DNA of 64,000 bases from an uncultured Rhodoferax sp. (GTDB lineage Bacteria; Pseudomonadota; Gammaproteobacteria; Burkholderiales; Burkholderiaceae_C): NCBI RefSeq assembly GCF_946221635.1, contig NZ_CAMIHB010000005.1, forward strand, positions 1-64,000, given 5' to 3'. Below are positions 1-10,167 of the stretch, in pieces; position 1 is the first letter of the stretch; each line of letters starts with the position of its first letter. Under the pieces are notes generated by a model. The model saw only the letters and a list, made by a program, of their open reading frames with translations, searched no databases and was not told the DNA's origin. A program made the translations under genes and the position numbers.

Positions 1-500
1 CCACCGGCATCGGCTTCTTCGACCACATGCTCGACCAGATCGCCCGCCACGGGCTCATCGACCTGGAGATCGAGGCGGATGGTGACCTGCACATCGACGG
101 CCACCACACGGTGGAAGACGTGGGTATCACGCTGGGCCAGGCCTTGCACAAGGCCTTTGGCGACAAGAAGGGCATCCGCCGCTACGGCCACGCCTATGTG
201 CCGTTGGACGAGGCGCTCTCCCGCGTGGTGATCGATTTCTCGGGCCGCCCCGGGCTGGAGATGAATGTACCCTTCAAGAGCGGCATGATCGGCGCGTTCG
301 ACACGCAGCTGACGCACGAATTCTTCCAGGGCTTTGTGAACCACGCCTTTGTGACGCTGCACATCGACAACCTGAAGGGCGAGAATGCCCACCACCAGGC
401 CGAAACCGTGTTCAAGGCCTTTGCCCGGGCGCTGCGTTCGGCCATCGAGTTCGATCCGCGCGCGTTGGGTGTAATTCCGTCCACCAAGGGTTCGCTGTAA
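1..500 (+). CDS. hisB: Imidazoleglycerol-phosphate dehydratase HisB, 3' part
   Basis: Catalyses dehydration of imidazole-glycerol phosphate to imidazole-acetol phosphate in histidine synthesis. The gene enters from the left edge: the reading frame is open from base 3 (TGIGFFDHM...), so the first in-window ATG at 27 is internal, within the conserved FFDHML segment. The conserved DGDLHIDGHHTVED segment supplies metal-binding His residues and a second similar block (FVTLHID...ENAHHQAE) follows. About 165 residues remain of a family usually near 195, so only the N-terminus is missing. It ends in TAATG, sharing one base with hisH, which indicates translational coupling in a his operon. Confidence 0.97.
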   Translation, partial: TGIGFFDHMLDQIARHGLIDLEIEADGDLHIDGHHTVEDVGITLGQALHKAFGDKKGIRRYGHAYVPLDEALSRVVIDFSGRPGLEMNVPFKSGMIGAFDTQLTHEFFQGFVNHAFVTLHIDNLKGENAHHQAETVFKAFARALRSAIEFDPRALGVIPSTKGSL

Positions 501-1150
501 TGAAAAAAGTCGCGGTCGTCGATTACGGCATGGGCAATCTGCGCTCCGTCACGCAGGCGGTGATGCATGTCGCGGCCGATGCGGGCGTTGACGTGGTCTG
601 GGCCCGTACGGCGCAGGAAGTGATGGATGCCGAGCGTGTGGTGTTGCCCGGCCAGGGCGCCATGCGCGACTGCATGCGCGAGCTGCACGACTCCGGCATG
701 TTCGACGCGGTCATGCACGCCGCCGCCAACAAGCCGCTCATGGGCGTGTGCGTGGGCATGCAGATGTTGCTGGACCGCAGCGATGAACAGGACACCGCCA
801 GCCTGGGTCTGATCCCCGGCAAGGTCGTCAAGTTTGCGCTGGCAGGCCAGACGCAGCCCGACGGCAGCCGCTACAAGGTGCCGCAGATGGGCTGGAACCA
901 GGTCTGGCAGACCGGTGAGCGTCGTCACCCGGTGTGGGGCGATGTGCCCGATGGCAGCTACTTCTACTTTGTACACAGTTACTACGCCCGACCGTCAGAT
1001 GCACGCCACAGCGTGGGTGAGACGGACTACGGCCAGCGCTTCTCGGCGGCGATTGCACGCGATAATATTTTTGCAACCCAATTCCACCCCGAAAAGAGCG
1101 CTGAACACGGCTTGGCCCTGTACCGCAACTTCCTGCACTGGAACCCCTGA
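500..1150 (+). CDS. hisH: Imidazole glycerol phosphate synthase, glutaminase subunit HisH
   Basis: Glutamine amidotransferase subunit that delivers ammonia to HisF for imidazole-ring closure. The 216-residue protein is a class-I glutaminase: DYGMGNLRS near the N-terminus, the nucleophile Cys84 in GVCVGMQ, and the His-Glu pair in the C-terminal FHPEKS. Length matches the family. The start overlaps the hisB stop by one base. A 69-nt gap separates it from hisA, and all genes through hisE read the same way, so they probably form one operon. Confidence 0.97.
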   Translation: MKKVAVVDYGMGNLRSVTQAVMHVAADAGVDVVWARTAQEVMDAERVVLPGQGAMRDCMRELHDSGMFDAVMHAAANKPLMGVCVGMQMLLDRSDEQDTASLGLIPGKVVKFALAGQTQPDGSRYKVPQMGWNQVWQTGERRHPVWGDVPDGSYFYFVHSYYARPSDARHSVGETDYGQRFSAAIARDNIFATQFHPEKSAEHGLALYRNFLHWNP

Positions 1151-1219
1151 TTCACTCAACCCTTGCCGCATTTCTGCACCTGGCAACGCGTTCCGCTTTT
1201 CCTCCAACCCTGAAGCACC

Positions 1220-1960
1220 ATGCTTTTAATTCCTGCAATTGACCTCAAAGACGGCCACTGCGTTCGCCTGAAACAAGGCGATATGGACCAATCCACCACC
1301 TTCGGCGAAGACCCTGCGGTCATGGCCCGCAGCTGGGTGGACAAGGGCGCGCGCCGCCTGCACCTGGTGGACCTCAATGGCGCGTTTGCAGGCCATCCCA
1401 AGAACGAGCAGGCCATCCGCAAGATCCTGAAGGAAGTGGGTAGTGAGATCGACGTGCAGTTGGGCGGCGGCATCCGCGACCTGGACACCATCGAGCGTTA
1501 CCTCGACGCCGGCCTGCGCTACGTCATCATCGGTACCGCCGCGGTCAAGAACCCCGGTTTCCTGCAGGACGCCTGCACCGCCTTCGGCGGCCACATCATC
1601 GTGGGCCTGGACGCGCGCGACGGCAAGGTGGCCACCGACGGCTGGAGCAAGCTGACCCGCCACGATGTGATCGACCTGGGCAAGAAGTTCGAGGACTACG
1701 GCGTCGAATCCATCATCTACACCGACATCGGCCGCGACGGCATGCTCTCGGGCATCAATATCGACGCCACCGTGAAGCTGGCCCAGGCCCTGACCATCCC
1801 CGTGATCGCCTCGGGCGGCCTGTCCAACATGGCCGACATCGAAGCTTTGTGCGCCGTGGAAGACGAAGGCGTGGAAGGCGTGATCTGCGGACGCGCCATC
1901 TACAGTGGTGACCTGGACTTTGCTGCTGCGCAAACCCGCGCGGATGAGCTGAACGGCTAA
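1220..1960 (+). CDS. hisA: ProFAR isomerase HisA
   Basis: 1-(5-phosphoribosyl)-5-[(5-phosphoribosylamino)methylideneamino]imidazole-4-carboxamide isomerase of histidine synthesis. The 246-residue TIM-barrel protein starts MLLIPAIDLKDG. It shows the two half-barrel phosphate-binding signatures (GGGIRD around residue 80 and the C-terminal IASGGLSN) and catalytic-type Asp residues in the AIDLKDG and TDIGRDG segments. It is followed after only three bases by hisF, its evolutionary paralogue, the usual order in proteobacterial his operons. Confidence 0.97.
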   Translation: MLLIPAIDLKDGHCVRLKQGDMDQSTTFGEDPAVMARSWVDKGARRLHLVDLNGAFAGHPKNEQAIRKILKEVGSEIDVQLGGGIRDLDTIERYLDAGLRYVIIGTAAVKNPGFLQDACTAFGGHIIVGLDARDGKVATDGWSKLTRHDVIDLGKKFEDYGVESIIYTDIGRDGMLSGINIDATVKLAQALTIPVIASGGLSNMADIEALCAVEDEGVEGVICGRAIYSGDLDFAAAQTRADELNG

Positions 1961-1963
1961 ACA

Positions 1964-2739
<776 letters not shown>

Positions 2740-2743
<4 letters not shown>

Positions 2744-3132
2744 ACCACTGGCTCGACGCTGTCCGCTGGGACGCCCAGGGCCTGGTGCCCGTGATCGCGC
2801 AGGAGCAGGGCACGAACGATGTGCTCATGTTTGCCTGGATGAACCGCGAGGCGCTGGAAAAGACCGCTGAACTGGGCCGCGCCGTGTACTTCAGCCGTTC
2901 GCGCAACAAACTCTGGTTCAAGGGTGAGGAGTCGGGCCATGTGCAAACCGTGCATGAGATCCGGCTGGACTGCGACAACGACGTGGTGCTGCTGAAGGTG
3001 ACCCAATTGGGGCATGCGCCCGGCATCGCCTGCCACACCGGCCGCCACAGCTGTTTCTTCAGCGTTCTGAAGGACGGCACCTGGCAGGCGGTCGATCCGG
3101 TCTTGAAAGACCCTGAATCCATCTACAAATAA
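2740..3132 (+). CDS. hisI: Phosphoribosyl-AMP cyclohydrolase HisI
   Basis: Opens the purine ring of phosphoribosyl-AMP in histidine synthesis. The 130-residue protein contains the metal-binding DCDNDVVLLKV segment and the zinc-ligand Cys residues in CHTGRHSCF near residues 95–105. It is a stand-alone cyclohydrolase rather than the HisIE fusion of enterobacteria; the diphosphatase activity is encoded by the next gene. It overlaps hisF by four bases. Confidence 0.96.
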
Positions 3133-3136
3133 GCGT

Positions 3137-3514
3137 ATGTCTTCCACCACTTCCCAGGACTCCCTGGCCGCTCTGGCTGCCGTCATCGAAAGCCGCAAGG
3201 CAGCCAATGGGGGCGACCCGGACGCCAGCTATGTGGCACGCCTGCTGCACAAGGGCCCCGACGCCTTCCTGAAGAAGATCGGTGAAGAAGCCACCGAGGT
3301 GGTGCTGGCGGCCAAGGATGCCGACCATGGCGGCGACACGACCAAGATCGTCTACGAAATGGCCGACCTCTGGTTCCACAGCATGGTGGCGCTGGCGCAC
3401 TATGGCCTGTCGCCCGCCGACGTGATTGCCGAGCTGGAGCGCCGCGTGGGCACCAGCGGCCTGGAAGAAAAAGCGCTGCGCAAGGCGATTGCGCGGGACA
3501 GTGAGTCCAAGTAG
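3137..3514 (+). CDS. hisE: Phosphoribosyl-ATP diphosphatase HisE
   Basis: Hydrolyses phosphoribosyl-ATP to phosphoribosyl-AMP and pyrophosphate in histidine synthesis. The 125-residue all-alpha MazG-like protein has the KIGEEATEVVLA and YEMADLWFHSMV helices that carry the acidic Mg-binding residues. It starts four bases after hisI. It is the last his gene here; the following small membrane-protein gene begins 13 nt downstream and may still be cotranscribed. Confidence 0.96.
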   Translation: MSSTTSQDSLAALAAVIESRKAANGGDPDASYVARLLHKGPDAFLKKIGEEATEVVLAAKDADHGGDTTKIVYEMADLWFHSMVALAHYGLSPADVIAELERRVGTSGLEEKALRKAIARDSESK

Positions 3515-3527
3515 CTGGACAAGCGCC

Positions 3528-3929
3528 ATGCCCGATGACGATTCCTTCCACAAGGTGCCGGCCAGCGTGAGCATGGAGCAACTGCAATCGCTCAACACGG
3601 TGGGCACCATCAGCTATGTGTTGCACCTCATCGTGGCGGTCAGCGCTTTCATTCCTGGCGGGCAGTTCGGCGTGGCCTTGCTGCTGGCGGCGCTGATCCT
3701 GGACATGGTCAAGCGCGAGGACGCCACCGGGACCTGGCACGCATCCCATTTCCGCTGGCGCATCCACTCGGTGCTGATCGCGGGTGTGCTCTACATCGTC
3801 ACGGCGCCACTCTGGCTCCTGCTCATCATTCCGGGCTTTGTGGCCTGGGGGCTGGTGTCGCTGTGGTTTCTTTATCGCATCATCAGTGGCTTCATTGCCA
3901 TGAACAAAGGTCAGGAGATTGGTGCATGA
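3528..3929 (+). CDS. DUF4870-like small membrane protein
   Basis: A 133-residue predicted integral membrane protein of unknown function. The ATG at 3528 is chosen because it lies just after hisE and gives the natural N-terminus MPDDDSFHK. Three hydrophobic segments are visible: about residues 24–46, 50–62 and a long one at 85–120. A conserved-looking DATGTWHASHFRWRI loop sits between them. Similar proteins sit between hisE and the HIT gene in related betaproteobacteria, to my knowledge. The stop overlaps the downstream ATG (ATGA), implying coupled translation with the HIT protein. No enzymatic motif is seen. Confidence 0.75.
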   Translation: MPDDDSFHKVPASVSMEQLQSLNTVGTISYVLHLIVAVSAFIPGGQFGVALLLAALILDMVKREDATGTWHASHFRWRIHSVLIAGVLYIVTAPLWLLLIIPGFVAWGLVSLWFLYRIISGFIAMNKGQEIGA

Positions 3930-4300
3930 ATGCACACAGCCACACGGCCCACGATCCGAGCTGCATCTTTTGCAAGATCGTGGCCAAGCAGATTCCATCC
4001 AAGACGGTGTATGAGGACGAGCAGGTCTACGCCTTCCACGACATCAACCCCTGGGCGCCGGTGCATTTTCTGCTGATCCCCAAGGCGCACATCCCCAGCA
4101 TGGCGCAGGCTGGCGACCACGCAGCCTTGCTGGGCCACATGATGGCGCTGGTGCCCAAGCTGGCGCTGGAGCAGGGCTGCAACCCCTACCCGGAGGGGGG
4201 CTACCGCGTGGTCACCAATACGGGCGCGGAGGGCGGGCAGGAAGTCCACCACCTGCACTTCCACGTCATGGGTGGTCCACGCCCCTGGGCGCGAGGGTGA
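3926..4300 (+). CDS. HIT-family nucleotide-binding hydrolase
   Basis: Histidine-triad (HINT-type) protein, a purine nucleoside phosphoramidase-like hydrolase of the cytoplasm. The 124-residue sequence has the N-terminal zinc-binding-type CIFCKI, the substrate-binding FHDINP and the active-site triad HHLHFHV near the C-terminus. The start at 3926 overlaps the upstream stop; the reading frame extends further 5' but without a better start. It lies in the conserved his–HIT–tat arrangement. The physiological substrate cannot be told from sequence. Confidence 0.92.
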   Translation: MNAHSHTAHDPSCIFCKIVAKQIPSKTVYEDEQVYAFHDINPWAPVHFLLIPKAHIPSMAQAGDHAALLGHMMALVPKLALEQGCNPYPEGGYRVVTNTGAEGGQEVHHLHFHVMGGPRPWARG

Positions 4301-4339
4301 AATGAGCGCCCCCACGCTCCACCGTTTCACGGGTCGCTG

Positions 4340-4380
4340 CCCCCCAAGGGGGCTAATTTCCCTTGGGGCGGCCCTGCGGG
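4340..4380. repeat. Intergenic GC-rich inverted repeat
   Basis: Between the HIT gene and tatA lies an inverted repeat with arms CCCCAAGGG (4342–4350) and CCCTTGGGG (4360–4368) around an AT-rich 9-nt loop, embedded in a longer G/C-rich tract. No T-run follows, so it is not a classical terminator. I recall similar C-run/G-run hairpins as dispersed intergenic repeats in Comamonadaceae genomes, but only one copy is evident here. It may attenuate read-through from the his operon into tatABC. Confidence 0.6.
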
Positions 4381-4436
4381 AAATTGCATTTACACGCGGC
4401 GACTAGAATTCAACACATCGTTAGGAGTTAATCATC

Positions 4437-4682
4437 ATGGGTTCTTTTTCTATCTGGCACTGGCTGATTGTTTTGCTGATCGTCGTCATGGTCTTCGGCA
4501 CCAAGAAGCTCAAGAACATCGGCTCCGACCTGGGCGGCGCTGTCAAAGGCTTCAAGGACGGCATGAAGGACGGCGGCACGGCAGCAGCCGAAGACAAGCC
4601 CGCAGCCCCTGCACAGCAGGTGACCAACGCCGCTGCCGCCGACAAGACCACGATCGACGTGGAAGCCAAGCAAAAGTCCTGA
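4437..4682 (+). CDS. tatA: Sec-independent translocase subunit TatA
   Basis: Pore-forming subunit of the twin-arginine translocase in the inner membrane, exporting folded proteins such as the Rieske protein encoded at 10.2 kb. The 81-residue protein has one N-terminal membrane helix (about residues 6–20), the FGTKKLKNIGSDLG hinge and amphipathic helix, and an Ala-rich acidic tail. A good ribosome site (TTAGGAG) precedes ATG 4437. It is followed by tatB and tatC in a typical operon. Confidence 0.96.
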   Translation: MGSFSIWHWLIVLLIVVMVFGTKKLKNIGSDLGGAVKGFKDGMKDGGTAAAEDKPAAPAQQVTNAAAADKTTIDVEAKQKS

Positions 4683-4692
4683 AGACTGAAGC

Positions 4693-5136
4693 GTGATCGA
4701 TCTCGGCATATCGAAGATGGCGCTGATCGGCGCGGTGGCGCTGGTCGTCATCGGGCCGGAGAAGCTTCCCAAGGTCGCCCGCACGGTGGGCACCCTGCTG
4801 GGCAAGGCGCAGCGCTACGTGGCCGACGTCAAGGCCGAGGTCAACCGCTCCATGGAGCTCGACGAGCTCAAGAAAATGCGCGAGACCGTGGAAGGTGCGG
4901 CCCGCGACGTGGAGAACAGTATCCAGACCCAGGCCAGCGACTTCGAAAAGTCCTGGACCGAGGCCACCGATGCCGCGTTGGAGCCTGAGCCGCCCCAGTA
5001 CAAGCACCCGCGCAAGAACTGGCGCCTCAAGCAGGGCGCCACGCCCCAGTGGTACAAGGCCCGCAACGGCGTGCGGACCAAGGCGCAGTCGGGCGCGGCG
5101 CGCGTGGCGCGCTTCCGACCTCCGGGTCTGCGCTAA
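4693..5136 (+). CDS. tatB: Sec-independent translocase subunit TatB
   Basis: Substrate-receptor subunit acting with TatC. The 147-residue protein starts at a GTG (IDLGISKMALIGAVAL), ten bases after tatA. It has one membrane helix followed by the IGPEKLPKVARTVG hinge typical of TatB, then a long amphipathic charged helix and a basic C-terminal tail. Length is normal for betaproteobacterial TatB. It is distinguished from TatA by the GPEKLP hinge and the longer cytosolic region. Confidence 0.95.
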   Translation: MIDLGISKMALIGAVALVVIGPEKLPKVARTVGTLLGKAQRYVADVKAEVNRSMELDELKKMRETVEGAARDVENSIQTQASDFEKSWTEATDAALEPEPPQYKHPRKNWRLKQGATPQWYKARNGVRTKAQSGAARVARFRPPGLR

Positions 5137-5157
5137 GTCGCCCTCACTTTTTCCCCC

Positions 5158-5958
5158 ATGGCATCAGACAACCAACCGCAAGACGAGCTTGCCGGCACCG
5201 AGCAGCCCTTTGTGCAGCATTTGATGGAGCTGCGCGATCGCCTGCTCAAGGCCATTGCGGCCATCGGTGTGGCCTTGGCCGTCCTGGCCATCTACCCCGG
5301 ACCGGCCGCGCTCTACGACATCCTGGCCGCCCCATTGGTGGGGTCCATGCCCGCCGGCTCCAAGCTCATTGCCACCTCGGTGATCGCGCCCTTCCTGGTG
5401 CCGCTCAAGATCATGCTGATGACAGCCTTCCTGTTGGCCCTGCCGGTGGTGCTGTGGCAGGTCTGGGCCTTTGTGGCGCCTGGCCTTTACAGCCACGAGA
5501 AAAAGCTGGTGCTGCCACTGGTGATTTCCAGCACCGTGCTGTTCTTTGTGGGCGTGGCCTTCTGCTACTTCTTTGTGTTCGGCCAGGTGTTCAAGTTCAT
5601 CCAGGGCTTTGCGCCCAAGAGCATCGCCGCCACCCCGGACATCGAGTCCTACCTGGACTTTGTTCTCTCCATGTTCCTGGCCTTCGGTCTGGCCTTTGAA
5701 GTTCCCATCGTCGTGGTTGTGCTGGCGCGCATGGGCCTGGTCAGCATCGAGAAGCTCAAGGGCTTCCGCAGCTATTTCATCGTCGTGGCTTTTGTGGTGG
5801 CGGCCATCGTCACGCCGCCCGATGTGGTGTCCCAACTGGCGCTGGCCATTCCCATGTGCATCCTGTACGAGCTGGGGATCTGGGCAGCCCAGGTCTTTAT
5901 CAAGCACACCCAGGCCCCACCGGAAGAGGCGCCTGCCACAGATGCTTCCGGCTCTTGA
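5158..5958 (+). CDS. tatC: Sec-independent translocase subunit TatC
   Basis: Polytopic core subunit that recognises twin-arginine signals. The 266-residue protein has six hydrophobic segments and the conserved cytosolic N-terminal FVQHLMELRDRLLK (the HLxELRxR motif). A further conserved region is KSYFIVVAFVVAAIVTPPDVVSQ with the TPPD turn. The ATG lies 21 nt after tatB. The operon ends with a dispersed repeat and a strong palindromic terminator downstream. Confidence 0.97.
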   Translation: MASDNQPQDELAGTEQPFVQHLMELRDRLLKAIAAIGVALAVLAIYPGPAALYDILAAPLVGSMPAGSKLIATSVIAPFLVPLKIMLMTAFLLALPVVLWQVWAFVAPGLYSHEKKLVLPLVISSTVLFFVGVAFCYFFVFGQVFKFIQGFAPKSIAATPDIESYLDFVLSMFLAFGLAFEVPIVVVVLARMGLVSIEKLKGFRSYFIVVAFVVAAIVTPPDVVSQLALAIPMCILYELGIWAAQVFIKHTQAPPEEAPATDASGS

Positions 5959-5965
5959 TTGATGG

Positions 5966-6020
5966 AAAAATAGCTCGCTAGCCCTCGTCAATATTGCGCG
6001 AGCAGCTCCTGAAACCATAG
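5966..6020. repeat. Dispersed 35-nt repeat, copy A
   Basis: Intergenic copy just after tatC. It shows the ordered blocks GCCCTCG (5981–5987), eight variable bases, GCGCG, AGC, AGCT, with the same spacing as copies at 8168, 9524, 21105, 28773 and 59724. See the findings for the family description. Confidence 0.7.
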
Positions 6021-6021
6021 C

Positions 6022-6049
6022 AAAAAGGCGACCCGCGGGTCGCCTTTTT
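6022..6049. terminator. Perfectly palindromic bidirectional terminator
   Basis: A 28-nt perfect palindrome: an A5 run, GGCGACCC, its reverse complement, and a T5 run. It lies between the convergent tatC and HtrA genes and would act as a Rho-independent terminator on both strands. Confidence 0.9.
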
Positions 6050-6077
6050 CATGCCTGTCGCGCAGCGTTTGCGATGC

Positions 6078-7226
<1,149 letters not shown>

Positions 7227-7316
7227 GAAGGAGTCCAGCAGAGGGGCGCGGACGTGCGCCACAGGCTGCAAATTGTAGGCGCCCGGCTGCTGGGCGTTAC
7301 AGTGGGAACTGCCGCC

Positions 7317-7691
7317 ATGCCCACCATCTGGATCCACTCCGACGCCCCGCCCAAGCCTGCCGAAGGCGCGCCCTGCAACGGCTGCGGCGTGTGCTGCCTG
7401 GCCCAGCCCTGTCCGTTGGGCATGGTGCTGTCCGGCCGCCGCCGTGGGGCCTGTGCCGCGCTGCGCTGGGACGAGGGGCTGGCGCAGTACCGCTGCGGCG
7501 CCATCACCGAACCCCGCGCCACGCTGGAGCAGGCCCTGCCGCGCTGGGCGGTCTGGGCCGTGCCCGCGCTGGCCGCCGTGCTGGGGCGCCTGGCCCGGCG
7601 CTGGGTGGCAGCGGGGCAGGGCTGCGACAGCGATTTCCTGCCCCCGGCCTCGACGACAATGCCGCTTTCCCCACACGACCGCTCCCCATGA
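7317..7691 (+). CDS. YkgJ-family cysteine-cluster protein
   Basis: A 124-residue protein with the N-terminal Cys cluster CNGCGVCCLAQPC (CxxCxxCC), characteristic of the YkgJ/UPF0153 family thought to bind metal or an Fe-S cluster; function is unknown. The ATG at 7317 follows immediately on the HtrA divergent promoter region (91 nt). Its stop overlaps the Nif3 start (ATGA), so the two are probably coupled. The C-terminal third is Ala/Arg-rich and low in complexity. Confidence 0.75.
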   Translation: MPTIWIHSDAPPKPAEGAPCNGCGVCCLAQPCPLGMVLSGRRRGACAALRWDEGLAQYRCGAITEPRATLEQALPRWAVWAVPALAAVLGRLARRWVAAGQGCDSDFLPPASTTMPLSPHDRSP

Positions 7692-8446
7692 CCGACCGCG
7701 CCACCCTGCTTGCCCGTTTTGACAGCCTGCTCCAGCCGGAGCGCTTCAAGGACTACGGCCCCAACGGCCTGCAGGTGGAAGGGCGTGCGCAGGTGCGCAA
7801 GATCGTGTCCGGCGTCACGGCCAGCCTGGCGCTCATCGAAGCCGCCGTGGCGGCGCAGGCCGATGCCATCTTGGTGCACCACGGCCTCTTTTGGCGCGGG
7901 CAGGACGGGCGGGTGACCGGCTGGATGCGCCAGCGCCTGGGCCTGTTGCTGGGGCAGGACATCAACCTCTTCGCCTACCACCTGCCGTTGGATGCGCACC
8001 CCGAGCTGGGCAACAACGCCCAGCTGGGCCGTGTGCTGGGCCTGCAGGGGCAAGCCCGCTTTGGCGAGCAGCAACTGGGTTGGCTGGGGCAATCCGCCGA
8101 CGGCCACGGTTTTGCCAACGCCCAGGCGCTGGCTGCCCATGTGGAAAAAGCACTCAATCGACCGGTAGCCCTCGTGGATGGTGCGCAGCGAGCTATCAAA
8201 AACATAGCGTGGTGCACGGGCGGCGCGCAGGGCTACTTTGAAGACGCCATTGCCGCCGGGGCCGATGCCTACATCACCGGCGAGATGTCCGAGCCCCAGG
8301 CCCATTACGCCCGCGAATGCGGCGTGGCCTACATCGCCTGCGGCCACCACGCCAGCGAGCGCTATGGCGCACCGGCCGTGGCTGCCCAGGTGGCGGCGGA
8401 GCTGGGGTTGGAGCACCAGTTCATCGATATCGACAACCCGGCCTGA
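7688..8446 (+). CDS. Nif3-like dinuclear metal-center protein
   Basis: Member of the Nif3/DUF34 family (E. coli YbgI-like), related to GTP cyclohydrolase I type 2-like proteins. The 252-residue protein has the metal-ligand motifs LVHHGLFW, PLDAHPELGNN and the C-terminal ACGHHASERYG. Family members are widely conserved but physiological function is debated. The region around residues 160–172 (PVALVDGAQRAIKN) coincides with a copy of the dispersed repeat, in frame. Start ATG 7688 overlaps the upstream stop by four bases. Confidence 0.9.
   Translation: MTDRATLLARFDSLLQPERFKDYGPNGLQVEGRAQVRKIVSGVTASLALIEAAVAAQADAILVHHGLFWRGQDGRVTGWMRQRLGLLLGQDINLFAYHLPLDAHPELGNNAQLGRVLGLQGQARFGEQQLGWLGQSADGHGFANAQALAAHVEKALNRPVALVDGAQRAIKNIAWCTGGAQGYFEDAIAAGADAYITGEMSEPQAHYARECGVAYIACGHHASERYGAPAVAAQVAAELGLEHQFIDIDNPA
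8168..8202. repeat. Dispersed 35-nt repeat, copy F, inside the Nif3 gene
   Basis: GCCCTCG, eight bases, GCGCA, three bases, AGCTATCAAAAAC: same block order and spacing as the manC copy at 59724. It is read in frame as ALVDGAQRAIKN in the Nif3-like protein. Confidence 0.75.
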
Positions 8447-8451
8447 GCACC

Positions 8452-9495
8452 ATGCATCCGATTGCCATCACCCTGGGCGATGCCGCCGGCATCGGCCCCG
8501 AAATCATTGCCAAGAGCTACGTGGCGCAGCCCGAGTCGTTGGCCGGTTGTTTTGTGGCTGGCGATGTACAGGCCATGCGCCGCGCGCTGGCCGTGCTGCA
8601 GCCGGCGGTGCCGTTTCCCGTGGTCCAGATCGCTAGCCCCGCCGAGGTTGCCACCTTGCCCCCGCGCTGCCTGCCCGTGTTGCAGGTGGGGGAGGCCTTG
8701 CCGCCCGTGGCGCTGGGCCAGGTCAGCGCCGCTGCGGGCGAGTTTGCCGGCCGTTGCGTGCTATGGGCCGCGGACGCCGCGCTGCGGGGGGAGGTTGCCG
8801 CGCTGGTGACTGCGCCCTTGCATAAGGAGGCCCTATCGGCCGCAGGTGCGCCTTACGACGCGTACCCCGGCCATACCGAGCTGCTGCAGGCCGCCGCCGC
8901 CCGCCACGCAGGTGTGGCGGTGGACGCCATGCCGGTGCGCATGATGCTGGCCAACGAGGAGCTGCGCACGGTGCTGGTCAGCATCCATGTCTCGCTGCGG
9001 GACGCGCTGGCCGCCGTGACGGTGGACAACGTGTTGCAGACCGTCTTGATTACCGATGCCGCGCTGCGCCGCACGCTGGGCCGCAGCCCGCGCGTGGCGG
9101 TGGCCGGCGTGAACCCGCATGCGGGGGAGGGCGGCCTGTTCGGCCGCGAGGAGCTGGACACCGTGATTCCGGCGTTGGAGCTGGCACGCGCCCAGGGCTG
9201 CCAGGTCTTTGGCCCCTATGCGCCCGACACGGTGTTCATGCGCGCCCGCAACGCGCCGGGGCATCCGGGCGAGTTCGATGTGGTGGTCGCCATGTACCAC
9301 GACCAGGGCCTGATTCCGGTGAAGTACCTGGGGGTGGAGCAGGGTGTCAACGTGACGCTGGGCCTGCCCTTGGTGCGCACCAGCCCGGACCACGGCACGG
9401 CATTCGACATCGCCGGCACCGGCCAGGCCGATCCGTCCAGCCTGCTGGCGGCCATCCGCATGGCGCGCCAGCTCTGCCAGGCGGACGCCCCGTAA
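8452..9495 (+). CDS. pdxA: 4-hydroxythreonine-4-phosphate dehydrogenase PdxA
   Basis: NAD-dependent oxidation of 4-phosphohydroxy-L-threonine in pyridoxal-phosphate synthesis. Start ATG 8452 gives the conserved N-terminus IAITLGDAAGIGPEI. Further family blocks are VTAPLHKEAL, PGHTELL (metal-ligand His), VAGVNPHAGEGGLFGREE, MYHDQGLIPVKY (metal-ligand His) and the C-terminal TSPDHGTAFDIAG. At 347 residues it is close to the family norm. It begins five bases after the Nif3 stop. The adjacent order with Nif3 is likely operonic. Confidence 0.95.
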   Translation: MHPIAITLGDAAGIGPEIIAKSYVAQPESLAGCFVAGDVQAMRRALAVLQPAVPFPVVQIASPAEVATLPPRCLPVLQVGEALPPVALGQVSAAAGEFAGRCVLWAADAALRGEVAALVTAPLHKEALSAAGAPYDAYPGHTELLQAAAARHAGVAVDAMPVRMMLANEELRTVLVSIHVSLRDALAAVTVDNVLQTVLITDAALRRTLGRSPRVAVAGVNPHAGEGGLFGREELDTVIPALELARAQGCQVFGPYAPDTVFMRARNAPGHPGEFDVVVAMYHDQGLIPVKYLGVEQGVNVTLGLPLVRTSPDHGTAFDIAGTGQADPSSLLAAIRMARQLCQADAP

Positions 9496-9513
9496 CGCTG
9501 CTTCAAAAGAAAA

Positions 9514-9558
9514 GGGGGCGTTAGCCCCCGTATTCATTGCGCAAGTAGCTATTGAATT
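9514..9558. repeat. Dispersed repeat copy G with hairpin after pdxA
   Basis: The block GCCCCCG (9524–9530), eight bases, GCGCA, AGT, AGCTATT matches the repeat family with the same spacing. Its left end also forms a stem GGGGGC/GCCCCC (9514–9529) with a 4-nt loop. There is no downstream T-run, so any terminator role is uncertain. It lies between the convergent pdxA and mscL genes. Confidence 0.65.
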
Positions 9559-9583
9559 GATAGCGTTTTGCGCCTGCTCACGC

Positions 9584-10012
9584 TTATTTTTTGAGGCTGT
9601 CGCGGATTTCCCGCAGCAGCAGCACGTCTTCGGGTGTAACGGCCGGTGCGGGTTCGGGCGCCGGGGCTTCCTTCTTCAGGCGGTTGATCTGCTTGACCAT
9701 GATGAAGATGATGAAAGCCAGGATGGCAAAGTTCACTGCCACGGTGATGAAGCTGCCGTAGGCAAATACCGGCACACCTGCCTTTTTCAGGCCTGCCAGG
9801 GTGGTTTCCGTGCCGGGCGGCACGGCGCCCAGGACCAGGAACAGGTTGGAGAAGTCCAGCTTGCCGATCACCGCGCCCACCAGGGGCATGATCAGGTCGC
9901 CGACCACGGAGTCCACGATCTTGCCAAAGGCGCCGCCGATGATCACGCCCACCGCGAGGTCGATGACGTTGCCTTTGACCGCGAAGTCCTTGAATTCTTG
10001 AATCATTCCCAT
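9584..10012 (-). CDS. mscL: Large-conductance mechanosensitive channel MscL
   Basis: Homopentameric inner-membrane channel that opens under hypo-osmotic stress. The 142-residue protein starts MGMIQEFKDFAVKGNVIDLAVG, the diagnostic amphipathic S1 helix and Gly/Ala-rich pore helix. A second membrane helix follows (about residues 80–102, FAILAFIIFIMVKQINRL) and then a charged C-terminal helix. ATG 10012 is chosen over the far upstream start because it yields the conserved family N-terminus; ATG 10006 is an equally possible start. Confidence 0.95.
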   Translation of the reverse strand: MGMIQEFKDFAVKGNVIDLAVGVIIGGAFGKIVDSVVGDLIMPLVGAVIGKLDFSNLFLVLGAVPPGTETTLAGLKKAGVPVFAYGSFITVAVNFAILAFIIFIMVKQINRLKKEAPAPEPAPAVTPEDVLLLREIRDSLKK

Positions 10013-10097
10013 CGATGCATGCTCCAGAGTGGTTGAAAGGCAGCAAGTATGACCCACAAAACAGGGGTAAACCAGAGCGATCCGGCCGGCCGGCGCG

Positions 10098-10127
10098 TTG
10101 AATAACCCTACTGCCGTCAGCTACAAT
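10098..10127 (+). promoter_or_regulatory. Putative sigma-70 promoter of petABC
   Basis: TTGAAT (10098–10103) and TACAAT (10122–10127) separated by 18 nt, about 40 nt upstream of petA. Good match to both hexamers; inferred, not mapped. Confidence 0.55.
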
Positions 10128-10167
10128 GCCCGCTTACCCCTACTAGCGATGTTCATTGAGGATTCTC